Assembly (NCBI GenBank): GCA_036971475.1
Contig: JBAIZL010000002.1
Coordinates: forward strand, 172,081,024-172,145,023
Source of the DNA: Prosapia bicincta
Taxonomy: Eukaryota > Arthropoda > Insecta > Hemiptera > Cercopidae
Length of the DNA stretch: 64,000 nt
Direction: 5' to 3'
Shown: positions 53,632 through 64,000 of the stretch, one piece after another
How the letters are laid out: the number at the start of each line of letters is the position of its first letter
How positions within the stretch are numbered: the first letter of the stretch is position 1
Notes under the pieces: generated by a model
What the model was told of the DNA's origin: nothing
Database searches by the model: none
Seen by the model: the letters and a program-made list of their open reading frames with translations, nothing else
Position numbers and translations under genes: made by a program

Positions 53632-56357
53632 ACTGCCACTGCAAACCAGACCAGAGGTCACGGGTACACCATCAAACGTAATGTAGGCAAGTGTTTGCAC
53701 ATGTGAGCCATGTTCAACCACTGCAAACCCAACCAGAGGTCACGGGTACACCACCAAACGTAATGTAGGCAGGTTTTTGCACAAGTAAGTCATGCTCACC
53801 CAATGCAAACCCAACCAGAGGTCACGGGTAAACCATCAAACGTAATATAGGCAAGTGTTTGCACAAGTGAGTCATGTTCAACCACTGCAAAAACAACCAG
53901 AGGTCACGGGTAAACCACTAAACGTAATGTAGGCAAGTGTTTGCACAAGTGATTCATGCTCAACCACTGCAAACCCAACCAGAGGCACTGGTACACCATC
54001 AAACGAAATGTTATCAAAGGTTTGCACAAGTGAGTCGTACACACACTGCAAACCCAACCAGAGGTCACGGGTAAACCACCAAACGTAATATAGGCAAGTG
54101 TTTGCACAAGTGAGTCGTACACACACTGCAAACTCAACCAGAGGTCACGGGTAAACCACCAAACGTAATGTAGGCAAGTGTTGACACAAGCGAGTCATGC
54201 TCAACCATTGCAAACCCAACCAGAGGTCACGGGTACACCATCAAACGTAATGTAGGCAAGTGTTTGCACAAGTGAGTCGTGTTCAACCACTGCAAACTCA
54301 ACCAGAGGTCACGGGTAAACCACCAAACGTAATGTAGGCAAAAGTTTGCACAAGTGAGTCATGCTCAACCACTGCAAACCCAACCAGAGGTACTGGTACA
54401 CCATCAAACGAAATGTTATCAAAGGTTTGCACAAGTGAGTCGTACACACACTGCAAACCCAACCAGAGGTCACGGGTACACCACCAAACGTAATGTAGGC
54501 AAGTGTTTGCACAAGTGAGTCATGCTCAACCACTGCAAACCCAAACAGAGGTCACGAGTAAACCACCAAACGTAATGTAGGCGAGTGTTGGCACAAGCGA
54601 GTCATGCTCAACCATTGCAAACCCAACCAGAGGTCACAGGTACACCACCAAACGTAATGTAGGCAAGTGTTTGCACAAGTGAGTCATGTTCAACCACTGC
54701 AAACTCATCCAGAGGTCACGGATACACCACCAAACGTAATGTAGGCAAGTGTTTGCACAAGTGAGTCATGCTCAATTACTGCAAACCCAACCAGAGGTCA
54801 CGGGAAAACCACTAAACGTAATGTAAGCAAGTGTTTGCACTAGTGAGTCATGCTCAACCACTTCAGTCCCAACCAGAGGTACTGGTACATCATTAAACGA
54901 AATGTTATCAAAGGTTTGCACAAGTGAGTTGTACACACCCACTGCAAACCCAACCAGAGGGCTCGGGTACACCATCAAACGTAATATAGGCAAGTGTTTG
55001 CACAAGTAAGTCATGTTCAACCACTGCAAACCCAACCAGAGGTCACGGGTAAACCACCAAACGTAATGTAGGCAAGTGTTTGCACAAGTGAGTCTTGTTC
55101 AACCACTGCAAACCCAACCAGAGGTCACGGGTAAACCACCAAACGTAATGTAGGCAAGTGTTTGCACAAGTGAGTCTTGTTCAACCACTGCAAACCCAAC
55201 CAGAGGTCACGGGTAAACCACCAAACGTAATGTAGGCAAGTGTTTGCACAAGTGAGTCTTGTTCAACCACTGCAAACCCAACCAGAGGTCACGGGTAAAC
55301 CACCAAAAGTTATGTAGGCAAGTGTTTGCACAAGTGAGTCATGCTCAACCACTGCAAACCCAACCAGAGGTCACGGATACACCACCAAACGTAATGTAGG
55401 CAAGTGTTTGCACAAGTGAGTCATGTTCATCCACTGCACACTCAACCAGAGGTCACGGGTACACCACCAAACGTAATGTAGGCAAATGTTTGCACAAGTG
55501 GGGCATTCACGGCACCTACAAATCCAACCAGAGGTCACGGGTACACCATCAAACGTAATGTAGGCATGTGTTTGCACATGTTAGTCATTCACAGCATCTG
55601 CAAACCCAACCGGAGGTCACGGGTATACCACCCAACGTAATGTAATCAAGTGTTTGCACAAGTGAGTAATACTCAACCACTGCAAACCCAACCAGAGGTC
55701 ACGGGTATACCATCCAACGTAATGTAGGCAAGTGTATGCACAAGTGAGTCATGCTCAACCACTGCAAACCCAACCAGAGGTCACGGGTAAACCAGCAAAC
55801 GTAATATAGGCAAGTGTTTGCACAAGTTAGTCATGCTCAACCACTGCAAACCCAACCAGAGGTCACGGGTACACTACCAAACGTAATGTAGGCAAGTGTA
55901 TGCACAAGTGAGTCATGCTCAACCACTGCAAACCCAACCAGAGGTCACGGGTAAACCAGCAAACGTAATATAGGCAAGTGTTTGCACAAGTTAGTCATGC
56001 TCAACCACTGCAAACCCAACCAGAGGTCACGGGTACACTACCAAACGTAATGTAGGCAAGTGTTTGCACTAGTGAGTCATGCTCAACCACTTCAGTCCCA
56101 ACCAGAGGTACTGGTACATCATTAAACGAAATGTTATCAAAGGTTTGCACAAGTGAGTCATGCTCAACCACTGCAAACCCAACCAGAGGTCACGGGTACA
56201 CTACCAAACGTAATGTAGGCAATGGTTTGCACAAGTGAGTCATGCTCAACCACTGCAAACCCAACCAGAGGTCACGGGTACACCATCTAACGTAATGTAG
56301 ACAAGTGTTTGCACATGTGAGTCATGTTAAGTCAGTGCAAATCCAACCCGAGTTCAC
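53632..56357. repeat. 82-bp satellite array, about 33 units
   Basis: The period is 82 bases (aaccactgca at 55101 and 55183). Each unit has GCAAAC and, further on, GTTTGC, a short inverted repeat. About 14 units keep an intact TGAGTCA, the AP-1-type bZIP site, at the gtgagtcatg position. A distinct variant (aggtactgg...aatgttatcaaagg) appears near 53981, 54387, 54879 and 56106. The run at 55040-55300 holds nearly identical successive units (gtgagtcttg variant). The array decays at both ends, and minus-strand open frames here come from the repeat. The family is not recognised. Confidence 0.97.
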
Positions 56358-57401
56358 GTTAATTTTGTAATAATTTCCTCTGAAGATGATTGCTTTGCAA
56401 TAGGAATGTACATCAGCATTAAAATTATACGCTTTTGTAATTTAAATGTATTATTTATTTACAATGAAAAATTACTCCACACTCGACCCAAGTTGTTATT
56501 GTTTATATAAATAACAAAAAATACCTAATTAAACAAAATAAGCAACTCATTGAGTTAAACTCGGCCCTTGAAAAGCGTCAGGTGCCCCTAAAGTCGATGC
56601 CCTTAAAAATATTTACTATCATCAAAGTAAGATTCATTCAAGTACAAATGAATGCTTTACATTTTCTAGAATACTTTGTAGTAACCTGAGATCATGTAAG
56701 CGCCATGTTAAACTGTAAATGTTTTGGACTTCAAGACGCGAGCTGAAAGCCTACCCCCCACTCTGAAGTCCTCGTTGTGCTCATTGTTTTACTAATACTT
56801 GTTTTATTATATTTTGTAACTAACGTTTCAGGATGTAGTTAATCGGTAATTCTTACACAGGTAGTTGAATAATATATATATTTGTGTTCTTAATTTATAT
56901 TATTTTTCATTTTTTAAGTCTACATTTCTAATTTTTAATTTGAAATTTTCATAACAAATAGTTATTTATGTTTACCTTCGTCTTGTGTTGTTGTCTTACA
57001 TCTTATGACTTTCGTCCTTTATGACTTCGTCCCCCTCTGAAAGCCTTTGAGAGGTTCAGTGGGTCGCATTTAAACGATCCTTAACGTATTCAAGATGGAA
57101 CTGAATAGTGGAGGATCGTTAAACGTTCTACGAACACGTATTTTTCAGTGAAATTCATAAATAAATAGTGCAACTTTTATTCTGTCTATAACAATTCCGC
57201 AACAAATCGTGGGAAAACAGCGTCGACCAAAGAAAATATTTCCAAACAGTCGCTGAATACAGAATGCAATGCATATTTAAAAAAGAACAATTGCCATTGC
57301 GTTCCAGTTTCCGCAAGTAGGCTGTGTATTGGGAACACTTGACGCGTTCAACACAATCCCGAAATTTATCCTAGTTACGACACGCTCGCATGTGTTGAAC
57401 C
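56358..57401. other. Unique AT-rich DNA, no gene supported
   Basis: No recognisable gene. One hairpin-capable pair, AACGATCC (57073-57080) and GGATCGTT (57113-57120), lies 32 bases apart. A short AT run occurs near 56870-56880. Confidence 0.6.
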
Positions 57402-57870
57402 AAAGAACCCTGACTTTAGCTGTGGCTGTGGGTTACCCAGAAGTAATGCGAGACCTGGGCATAAGGCTTTAAATTGCAATGAAGAAAGAGTTTGTCTACG
57501 TACTAAGTATTCCGTCTACCCCCCTAACATTCTATTTACACGTCCCTGATGCAGAGTACGCTACCCTGACACGAGCTATGGCTCTGGGTTACCCAGAAAC
57601 AATGCGAGACCTGAGCACAAGCCTCAAGTTGCTACAGCAACATAAAACGAAGGTAAAAATAAATAACTCTCCATCAGGGACGTGTAAGTAGAATGTTACG
57701 AAGGGGTAGATGGAATACTTAGTATGTAGACAATCTCTCTTTTGCAACTTGAGGTTTGTACTCAGGTGAGGAATTGCTTCTGGGCAACCTACAGCCACAG
57801 CTAATGTCAGGGTAGCGTACTCTCCATCAAGGACTTGAATGTTACGGAGGGGTTGACTGAACACTTAGTT
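57402..57870. repeat. Inverted pair of 52-codon (156-bp) repeats
   Basis: Two plus-strand copies (gggttaccc at 57430 and 57586, spacing 156) face minus-strand copies (ctccatca at 57668 and 57822, spacing 154), separated by about 25 bases near 57640-57663. Both arms encode the same peptide theme in the same register: plus strand EYATLTRAMALGYPETMRDL after TFYLHVPDA; minus strand EYATLTLAVAVGCPEAIPHL, then KRDCLHTKYSIYPFVTFYLH and VPDGE. The first plus copy has TAA after RDLGIRL. The structure could be a foldback element or two fragments of a repetitive coding family in opposite orientation. The protein family is not identified. Confidence 0.75.
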
Positions 57871-58164
57871 TATGAACGACTCTTTATAGTTCAGATAATT
57901 ATTCTGATAGTACAATAATAGTGTGAAAAATGTAAATTTCGAGATCTCCTTTTCCAAAATGTGTTTTCCAAAATATATGTGTGAATGTATAGGTTTATGT
58001 TTTTGAATCCCGACCCACAACTAAAACTCTTGGTCAGATTTTACTGAAATTCAGAAAATTTAGGCTACGTCCATTGTGTTTAGAAATGGAAAAGTTATTT
58101 TGAAATATTAAAAAATAAAATATTAAAATACCAAAAACTACTAAAAACTAAAACAAAACTTTGG
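57871..58164. other. Unique AT-rich spacer before the 179-bp array
   Basis: About 290 bp with no recognisable gene. Short A-rich runs (ctaaaaactaaaac) lie just before the first TTAGG motifs. Confidence 0.6.
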
Positions 58165-60423
58165 TTAGGTTAGGTTAGGTTGTAGTAGAAATAGCGTATA
58201 GGCCTATAGTATAGTATACAGTAAAACAGTGTTGTCAGACGTGTTTCAGCATGTTGCCATAACTAATGACGAACATGTAGTCTACTATTTATAGTATATC
58301 CTGATTGTTTATCCATGACCATTTCCGAGTAATTTTTGCGATGCTAGATTAGGTTAGGTTGTAGTAGAAATAGCGTATAGGCCTATAGTATAGTATACAG
58401 TAAAACAATGTTGTCAGACGTGTTTCAGCATGTTGCCATAACTAGTGAGGGACGTGTAGTCTACTATTTATAGTATATCCTGATTGTTTATCCATGCCCA
58501 TTTCCGAGTAATTTTTGCGATGTTAGATTAGGTTAGGTTGTAGTAGGAAAAGCTTATAGGCCTATAATATAGTATACAGTAAAACAGTGTTGTCAGACGT
58601 GTTCCAGCATGTTGCCATAACTAATGACGAACATGTAGTCTACTATTTATAGTATATCCTGATTGTTTATCCATGACCCTTTCCGAGTAATTTTTGCGAT
58701 GCTAGATTAGGTTAGGTTTTAGTAGAAATAGCGTATAGGCCTATAACATAGTATACAGTAAAACAGTGTTGTCCGACGTGTTTCAGCATGTTGCCATAAC
58801 TAATGACGAACATGTAGTCTACTATTTATAGTATATCCTGATTGTTTATCCATGACCATTTCCGAGTAATTTTTGCGATGCTAGATTAGGTTAGGTTGTA
58901 GTAGAAATAGCGTATAGGCCTATAGTATAGTATACAGTAAAACAGTGATGTCAGACGTGTTTCAGCATTTTGCCATAACTAGTGAGGGACATGTAATCTT
59001 CTACTATTTATAGTATAGATTGTTTATCCATGATCATTTCTGAGTAACATTTGCGTTGTTAGGTTAGGTTAGGTTGTAGTAGGAAAAGCTTATAAGCCTA
59101 TAAGATAGTATACAGTAAAAAAGTGTTGTCAGACGTGTTTCAGCATGTTGCCATAACTAGTCAGAGACATGTAGTCTACTATTTATAGTTTATCCTGATG
59201 TTTATCCATGACCATTTCCGAGTAATTTTTGCGATGTTAGATTAGGTTAGGTTGTAGTAGGAAAAGCTTATAGGCCTATAACATAGGATAGAGTAAAACA
59301 ATGTTGTCAGACGTGTTTCAGCATGTTGCCATAACTAGTGAGGGACGTGTAGTCTACTATTTATAGTATATCCTGATTGTTTATCCATGACCATTTCCGA
59401 GTAATTTTTGCGATGCTAGATTAGGTTAGGTTGTAGTAGGAAAAGCTTATAGGCCTATAACATAGGATAGAGTAAAACAATGTTGTCAGACGTGTTTCAG
59501 CATGTTGCCATAACTAATGACAGACATGTAGTCTACTATTTATAGTATATCCTAATTGTTTATCTGAGTAATTTTTGCGAAGTTAGGTTAGGTTAGGTTG
59601 TAGTAGGAAAAGCTTATAGGCCTATAACATAGGATAGAGTAAAACAATGTTGTCAGACGTGTTTCAGCATGTTGCCATAACTAGTGAGGGACATGTAGTC
59701 TACTATTTATAGAATATCCTGATTGTTTATCCATGACCATTTCCGAGTAATTTTTGCGATGCTAGATTAGGTTAGGTTGTAGTAGGAAAAGCTTATAGGC
59801 CTATAACATAGGATAGAGTAAAACAATGTTGTCAGACGTGTTTCAGCATGTTGCCATAACTAGTGAGGGACGTGTAGTCTACTATTTATAGTATATCCTG
59901 ATTGTTTATCCATGACCATTTCCGAGTAATTTTTGCGATGCTAGATTAGGTTAGGTTGTAGTAGGAAAAGCTTATAGGCCTATAACATAGGATAGAGTAA
60001 AACAATGTTGTCAGACGTGTTTCAGCATGTTGCCATAACTAATGACGGACATGTAGTCTACTATTTATAGTATATCCTAATTGTTTATCTGAGTAATTTT
60101 TGCGAAGTTAGGTTAGGTTAGGTTGTAGAAGGAAAAGCGTATAAGCCTATAATACAGTATACAGTTAAACAGTGATGTCAGACGTGTTTCAGCATGTTGC
60201 CATAACTAGTGAGGGACATGTAGTCTACTATTTATAGTTTATCCTGATGTTTATCCATGTCCATTTCTGAGTAACTTGTGCGTTGTTAGGTTAGGTTAGG
60301 TTGTAGTAGGAAAAGCTTATAAGCCTATAATATAGTATACAGTAAAAGAGTGTTGTCAGACGTGTTTCGGCATGTTGCCATAACTAGTGGGACATGTACT
60401 ATTCATAGTATGTCCTAATTGTT
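58165..60423. repeat. 179-bp tandem array with TTAGG telomere motifs, about 13 units
   Basis: The period is 179 (tgtagtag at 58181, 58360 and 58539). Every unit carries two or three head-to-tail TTAGG motifs at the same place; three in a row occur at 58165-58179, 59059-59073, 59583-59597 and again near 60108 and 60287. Units also hold the 12-bp palindrome TATAGGCCTATA and the dyad ACTATTTATAGT. Two units (near 59550 and 60080) share a deletion of the ccatgaccatttcc segment, showing block duplication. TTAGG is the ancestral arthropod telomere repeat, so these are interstitial telomere-like motifs inside a complex satellite. Confidence 0.95.
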
Positions 60424-61649
60424 TATCCATATATCAGGATAAGCTGTAACTAGTGTACTGATAATGACAAAGAAGTTGCTGAAACCTAAAGGTTTGAGAA
60501 TTTAGTTTTCCTGCTTTATATGTATAATGTAGCATAAATAGATCTCATAAGCTAAGTTGAAAACCGAATTAAATTTATTTTATAGCACACTACGTAACAT
60601 AGCTTACAATTAGTAGCTTTTTATTTTAACTAACTGTACTTATATTTTCACGTTCTCGTGCAGTATTTTAACACGTTTGAAGCACTGGTGCCAAGATATA
60701 GTGTTCTGCAAAGTGGATTCTACAAACAGTAAATTAAGTTTGCTTGATTAATTTGAAATGTTCTTCCCTAACTTGTGTCCTTCAAATACTTCCTTGAACA
60801 TACAACAGCTGATTTTCATTTACTTTAACAATCAGTGTTACCAACGTGCTGGCTAATGAGTACACGCCCTTAATAATCTCCTGCCGTGGGATCACATATT
60901 GCAAAATCCGCCGCACCCTCTCTCGGCGGAATCCCATAAATAATTGTCCATTGTTGGACACAATGCGCCATCTAGTTGCAGATAATGGCGGGACCGCGGG
61001 AGTCGGCCTAACGTAAGGTGTGGTGGATAGAGGCGTAATGGAAGCTGCTAATATGGACGAGGCTAGGCTATCTCGACGTATTTACCGTTGGCCTTTCTTT
61101 ATGATCTGTTTTCGGAAGTCGTATTAAAGAGAAACTAACATGGCACGATCCACCGTCACAATAGCAATTTAGAAATTCACAAATGTGTCATCTCGGTTTT
61201 ATTCATATTTACTTGAAAATATTCTACTTTTATTATTTATTCTACTCAAGAAGTTTTGCAAGCAAGAAATAGAGGATAAAATTTGTAAAACCACGAGTAC
61301 CTCAACTTGCAACAAATGATACTCTGTAACGCCATTGTTTCTTTATTAAACATTGCACTTTAATAAACTATATTACAAAATAGCTACAATGTTCTGGCTG
61401 GAATGTGTTTCATTGGTCTAAACAAAATTAAGTTTAATACTGTAAGATAACCACGTACTACTTAACATCATGTACATTGTTCCAAGAGCAAAGAAAATGG
61501 CAGCAACTATTTCATTTAGGTAATCGGATAGCTTACGTAGCTACTTATTTTCTAGTAAAACATATCCGAACCTATGCGTAACGTGGCTCCAGCCTGTCTT
61601 CTCATGTTACCTGCCATTCCAGGCCCAGCTCTGTATTGTAAAAGTCTCA
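60424..61649. other. Unique DNA with a GC-richer patch, no confirmed gene
   Basis: Mostly AT-rich DNA, with a GC-richer segment at about 60880-61075. That segment holds a CTCF-like site (listed), ATGGCGGGACCGCGGGAG at about 60985-61002, and a 29-codon open frame starting at 61038 (MEAANMDEARLSRRIYRWPF...) that ends at 61127. No homologue is recognised for that frame. Confidence 0.5.
60965..60981 (-). promoter_or_regulatory. CTCF-like insulator site
   Basis: On the minus strand the sequence reads CTGCAACTAGATGGCGC. It fits the CTCF core CCASYAGRKGGCRS at 13 of 14 positions, failing only at the second base. CTCF is conserved in most insects with the same core. The site lies in a GC-richer unique patch between two satellite arrays. 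A single motif match can arise by chance. Confidence 0.4.
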
Positions 61650-61658
61650 TATAAATAG
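61650..61658 (+). promoter_or_regulatory. TATA-box-like motif upstream of the 77-bp array
   Basis: TATAAATAG at 61650-61658 is a canonical TATA box on the plus strand. It lies about 8 bases before the 77-bp array, whose units contain TCAGT (an arthropod initiator-like string) and TGACGTCA. Spacing to the first TCAGT (about 75 bases) is longer than the usual 25-30, so promoter function is only a possibility. Confidence 0.25.
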
Positions 61659-61665
61659 CGAGATG

Positions 61666-62509
61666 TGTAGAAGAACACCTACGTACAGGCTACTCCGGCC
61701 TTGACAATGCACACGCTTTCCCAGAGTCAGTTTGCTGACGTCACTCCAGGACACCTTGCGTACAGGCTACTCCGGCCTTGACACTGCACACGCTTTCCCA
61801 GAGTCAGTTTGCTGACGTCACTCCAGGACACCTTGCATACAGGCTACTTTCCGGCCTTGACACTGCACACGCTTTCCCAGAGCCAGTGTGCTGACGTCAC
61901 TCCAGGACACCTTGCGTACAGGCTACTCCGGCCTTGACACTGCACACGCTTTCCCAGAGTCAGTTTGCTGACGTCACTCCAGGACACCTTGCGTACAGGC
62001 TACTCCGGCCTTGACACTGCACACGCTTTCCCAGAGTCAGTTTGCTGACGTCACTCCAGGACACCTTGCGTGCGGGCTACTCCGACCTTGACACTGCACA
62101 CGCTTTCCCAGAGCCAGTGTTCTGTCGACACTCCAGAACAACTGCGTGCAAGCTACTTAGGCCTTGACACTGCACACGCTTTCCCAGAGTCACTGTGCTG
62201 ACGTTACTCCAGAACACCTACGTACAGGCTACTCCGACCTTGACACAGCACACGCTTTCCCAGAGCCAGTGTGCTATCGTTACTCCAAAACAACTGCGTG
62301 CAAGCTGCTCCGGCTTTGACACTACATACGCTATCCCAGAGTGAGTGTGATGTCGTCACTTCAGAACGCCTTGCGTGCAGGCTACTCCGACCTTGCCATT
62401 GCACACGCTTTCCCAGAGTTAGTGTCCGGACGTTACTCCAAAACAACTGCGTGCAAGCCACTCCAGCCTTGACACTACACACGATTTCCTAGAGTCAGTA
62501 TGCTGACTG
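61666..62509. repeat. 77-bp tandem array with CRE palindromes, about 11 units
   Basis: The period is 77 (79 in one unit, which has a 2-base insertion near 61849). Perfect TGACGTCA, the full cAMP-response element bound by CREB/ATF bZIP factors, occurs at 61736-61743, 61813-61820, 61892-61899, 61969-61976 and 62046-62053. Later units carry decayed versions (TGTCGACA near 62123, TGACGTTA at 62199-62206). Each unit also has cacacgctttccc and a GAGTCAG- or GAGCCAG-type string. The left five or six units are nearly identical and the right ones are diverged, so homogenisation is recent on the left. Open frames on both strands here come from the repeat. Confidence 0.95.
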
Positions 62510-63905
62510 CATATTTCTTCTTCGACATTTTTTTTTTGTATTCCAGATTTACTCCGTCTCCAAATAATTCTGTCATTTCGATGTTTCTTCAATTTAATAT
62601 ACCTGTTTAAGACGTCTCTTTTGCTCATTTATGCATTTCATCCCTGCTGTTTATTTTGGTTATTGTTTTTATGTGTTACACTTTTTTAAATTGAAGATTT
62701 TACTAAAGGTATTTTTCAGTTCTTACATGGCCAACACATTGAGTCTTCAGAGTAAAATAGTAATTTTTAATCTTCCTGTCTTTATTTTTTTTTCTCCAGC
62801 ATTTTCGATGATTTTATTTATTACTATTTTAGCTACTCTTAGAAACTTGTTTACCTTCTGTATTTGTTTTTCTGCATTCTTGCTACTTAATTTAGTCTAA
62901 TTATTTTGGTGTTACTCTTTCATCTTTTTTTTAAATTGGAATAATACTAATATAGGATACAGTCATTAGTTTTCAGTTCTCAATCTCTCCTACATATTTG
63001 TTCTTCGTCTACATTTTACTTTTTCTAGTTCAAACCTTTCAGGTCTTCAATTTTGTTCCCATCAACGTTATTATAACTAACTTTTAATGTACCTAGACCT
63101 AAATTCTTCTTTCTTATTTTATAGATTATAAAAACAGTTCCTGCAATTGATGTGTTTTAAATCTTTGAGAATTCTATTTTTCATACCCTTACACAATCTG
63201 TCATTCTTTATAAGAACGTTCCTCGTTGCTTTACTTTTTGAGAACTTCCTATTCTTGCTCACTACATTGTTGTATTCAATTTATTCAGCTGTTCATATTA
63301 ATTCTGATTTTTTCATAAGCTACTCAATTGAGCTATTATAAACAAGATTTGAAAACAACAAAGGTTACTTTGTGGAAAAATTGTTTTATAATAATTGCTT
63401 TACATATAACAATAATGATTAGTGTTCATTGCTTTACGTAAAGTTTGCTCACATTTGTGCACAAAAGTTTTCCTAAAGGTATCCATCACCACATATTTTA
63501 AATTTTAACGGAGCTAATTTACTATTCCACCGGTTATTTATATAATGCATTCATGAAAGTGACAAGAATTCGGGTCGCTAGCATTCACTGCAACAAGTTT
63601 TAATTACAAAGCATTTACTTTGTAAACTATATATTTATCATACGAAATGTAGGATTCTCACAAACTGCTTCCAGCCAGTGTTAACGACTAATTGCAATAA
63701 ATAATTACACATTGCTAAAGTCGGTTCAGAATGTGTTTGCGCCTGATGTAAACACAATCACGAGGCGAACACGTGCAAGGGACGGTAAGCTATGAGTCCG
63801 GTTCACAGTTATGCATCGGCAATTGGGCTACGTCTTACACTGGTACACTTAATCATTCGAAAAAGAGAATTATAGACTAATGAAAGTAATAAGACTATTC
63901 AATAA
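62510..63905. other. AT-rich DNA with strong T bias on the plus strand, no gene supported
   Basis: The plus strand of about 62510-63350 is T-rich, so chance plus-strand frames translate into hydrophobic peptides (62631-62900, 63147-63341). Read on the minus strand the segment is A-rich with Lys/Arg-rich short frames (62419-62628), a composition seen in decayed non-LTR retrotransposons. No reverse-transcriptase or endonuclease motif could be identified. From about 63350 to 63905 it is ordinary AT-rich DNA. Confidence 0.5.
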
Positions 63906-63944
63906 TTTATGCTACAAGTTTTTAACTTACCATGTTATTATTTC

Positions 63945-64000
63945 ATGTTTAAGGGGTCTGCAAAATCCGATTCCGATGACGACGATGACGACGAGGAACT
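63945..64000 (+). CDS. Start or internal exon of an acidic protein, cut by the window edge
   Basis: From ATG at 63945 the frame is open to the last base and reads MFKGSAKSDSDDDDDDEE. The Asp/Glu run comes from mixed GAT/GAC/GAG/GAA codons rather than a pure microsatellite. It is preceded by a T-rich tract and tttaag, so an alternative is an internal exon with an acceptor at AAG|GGG (63953/63954) in the same frame. Upstream in frame, the stop is at 63903-63905, with another ATG at 63909. Acidic tails or linkers of this kind occur in many nuclear and chromatin proteins, but the family cannot be named from 18 residues. Confidence 0.4.
   Translation, partial: MFKGSAKSDSDDDDDDEE

Noticed and set aside
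53473..55577. Several minus-strand frames of 68 to 88 codons with the ITFDGVPVTSG theme
   Set aside because: They are translations of the 82-bp satellite unit in shifting frames, with no conserved protein outside the array.
61038..61127. 29-codon frame starting MEAANMDEARLSRR
   Set aside because: Too short and unrecognised to call a gene, although it lies in a GC-richer patch; noted only within the regional entry.
62204..62492. Frames on both strands within the 77-bp array
   Set aside because: They are repeat translations, overlapping on opposite strands and limited to the array.
62631..63341. Hydrophobic, membrane-protein-like plus-strand frames
   Set aside because: The strand is T-rich, which alone produces Phe/Leu/Ile-rich peptides; no start context or family is recognised.
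27729..64000. tRNA or rRNA genes in the unique segments
   Set aside because: No B-box-like GGTTCRA with a plausible cloverleaf and no rRNA-like conserved stretch was seen by eye; a covariance-model scan would settle it.

Overview
The window looks like eukaryotic, probably insect, intergenic DNA dominated by satellites. Evidence for an arthropod: repeated short runs of TTAGG (the ancestral arthropod telomere motif) in one array, a decayed hAT transposon of the GTF2IRD2/ZBED-like type, AT-rich unique DNA, long AT dinucleotide runs, and no prokaryotic gene organisation. The species cannot be named from the sequence. No complete protein-coding gene is supported. The only good coding signals are a decayed hAT transposase (minus strand, 29615-30654) and a short acidic reading frame running off the right edge (63945-64000).

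Layout: (1) 1-27728, an 87-bp satellite of about 319 units entering from beyond the left edge, with multi-kb internal duplications. (2) 27729-29159, unique AT-rich DNA holding inverted copies of a 15-bp motif. (3) 29168-33519, a hAT element whose transposase fragment has expanded into a 109-bp array of about 20 units inside the element, plus an AT microsatellite. (4) 33528-38065, mostly unique DNA with a 142-bp array of about four units and a GC-richer patch that may be a promoter or first exon. (5) 38066-53427, a 106-bp satellite of about 145 units with a 6.2-kb duplicated block. (6) 53632-56357, an 82-bp satellite of about 33 units. (7) 57402-57870, a 52-codon (156-bp) repeat present in head-to-head inverted arms. 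(8) 58165-60423, a 179-bp array of about 13 units, each carrying two or three TTAGG motifs. (9) 60424-61649, unique DNA with a CTCF-like site. (10) 61666-62509, a 77-bp array of about 11 units in which five carry a perfect TGACGTCA, just downstream of a TATA box. (11) 62510-64000, AT-rich DNA ending in the acidic exon candidate.

The window therefore holds seven unrelated tandem families (87, 109, 142, 106, 82, 179 and 77 bp). The best explained is the 109-bp family, which can be read as codons around the TDGAP motif of the surrounding transposase. The two largest arrays show very recent multi-kb duplications, which implies ongoing unequal exchange, or alternatively an assembly artefact. There is no gene network to describe: the content is structural and selfish DNA with a few possible regulatory sites.
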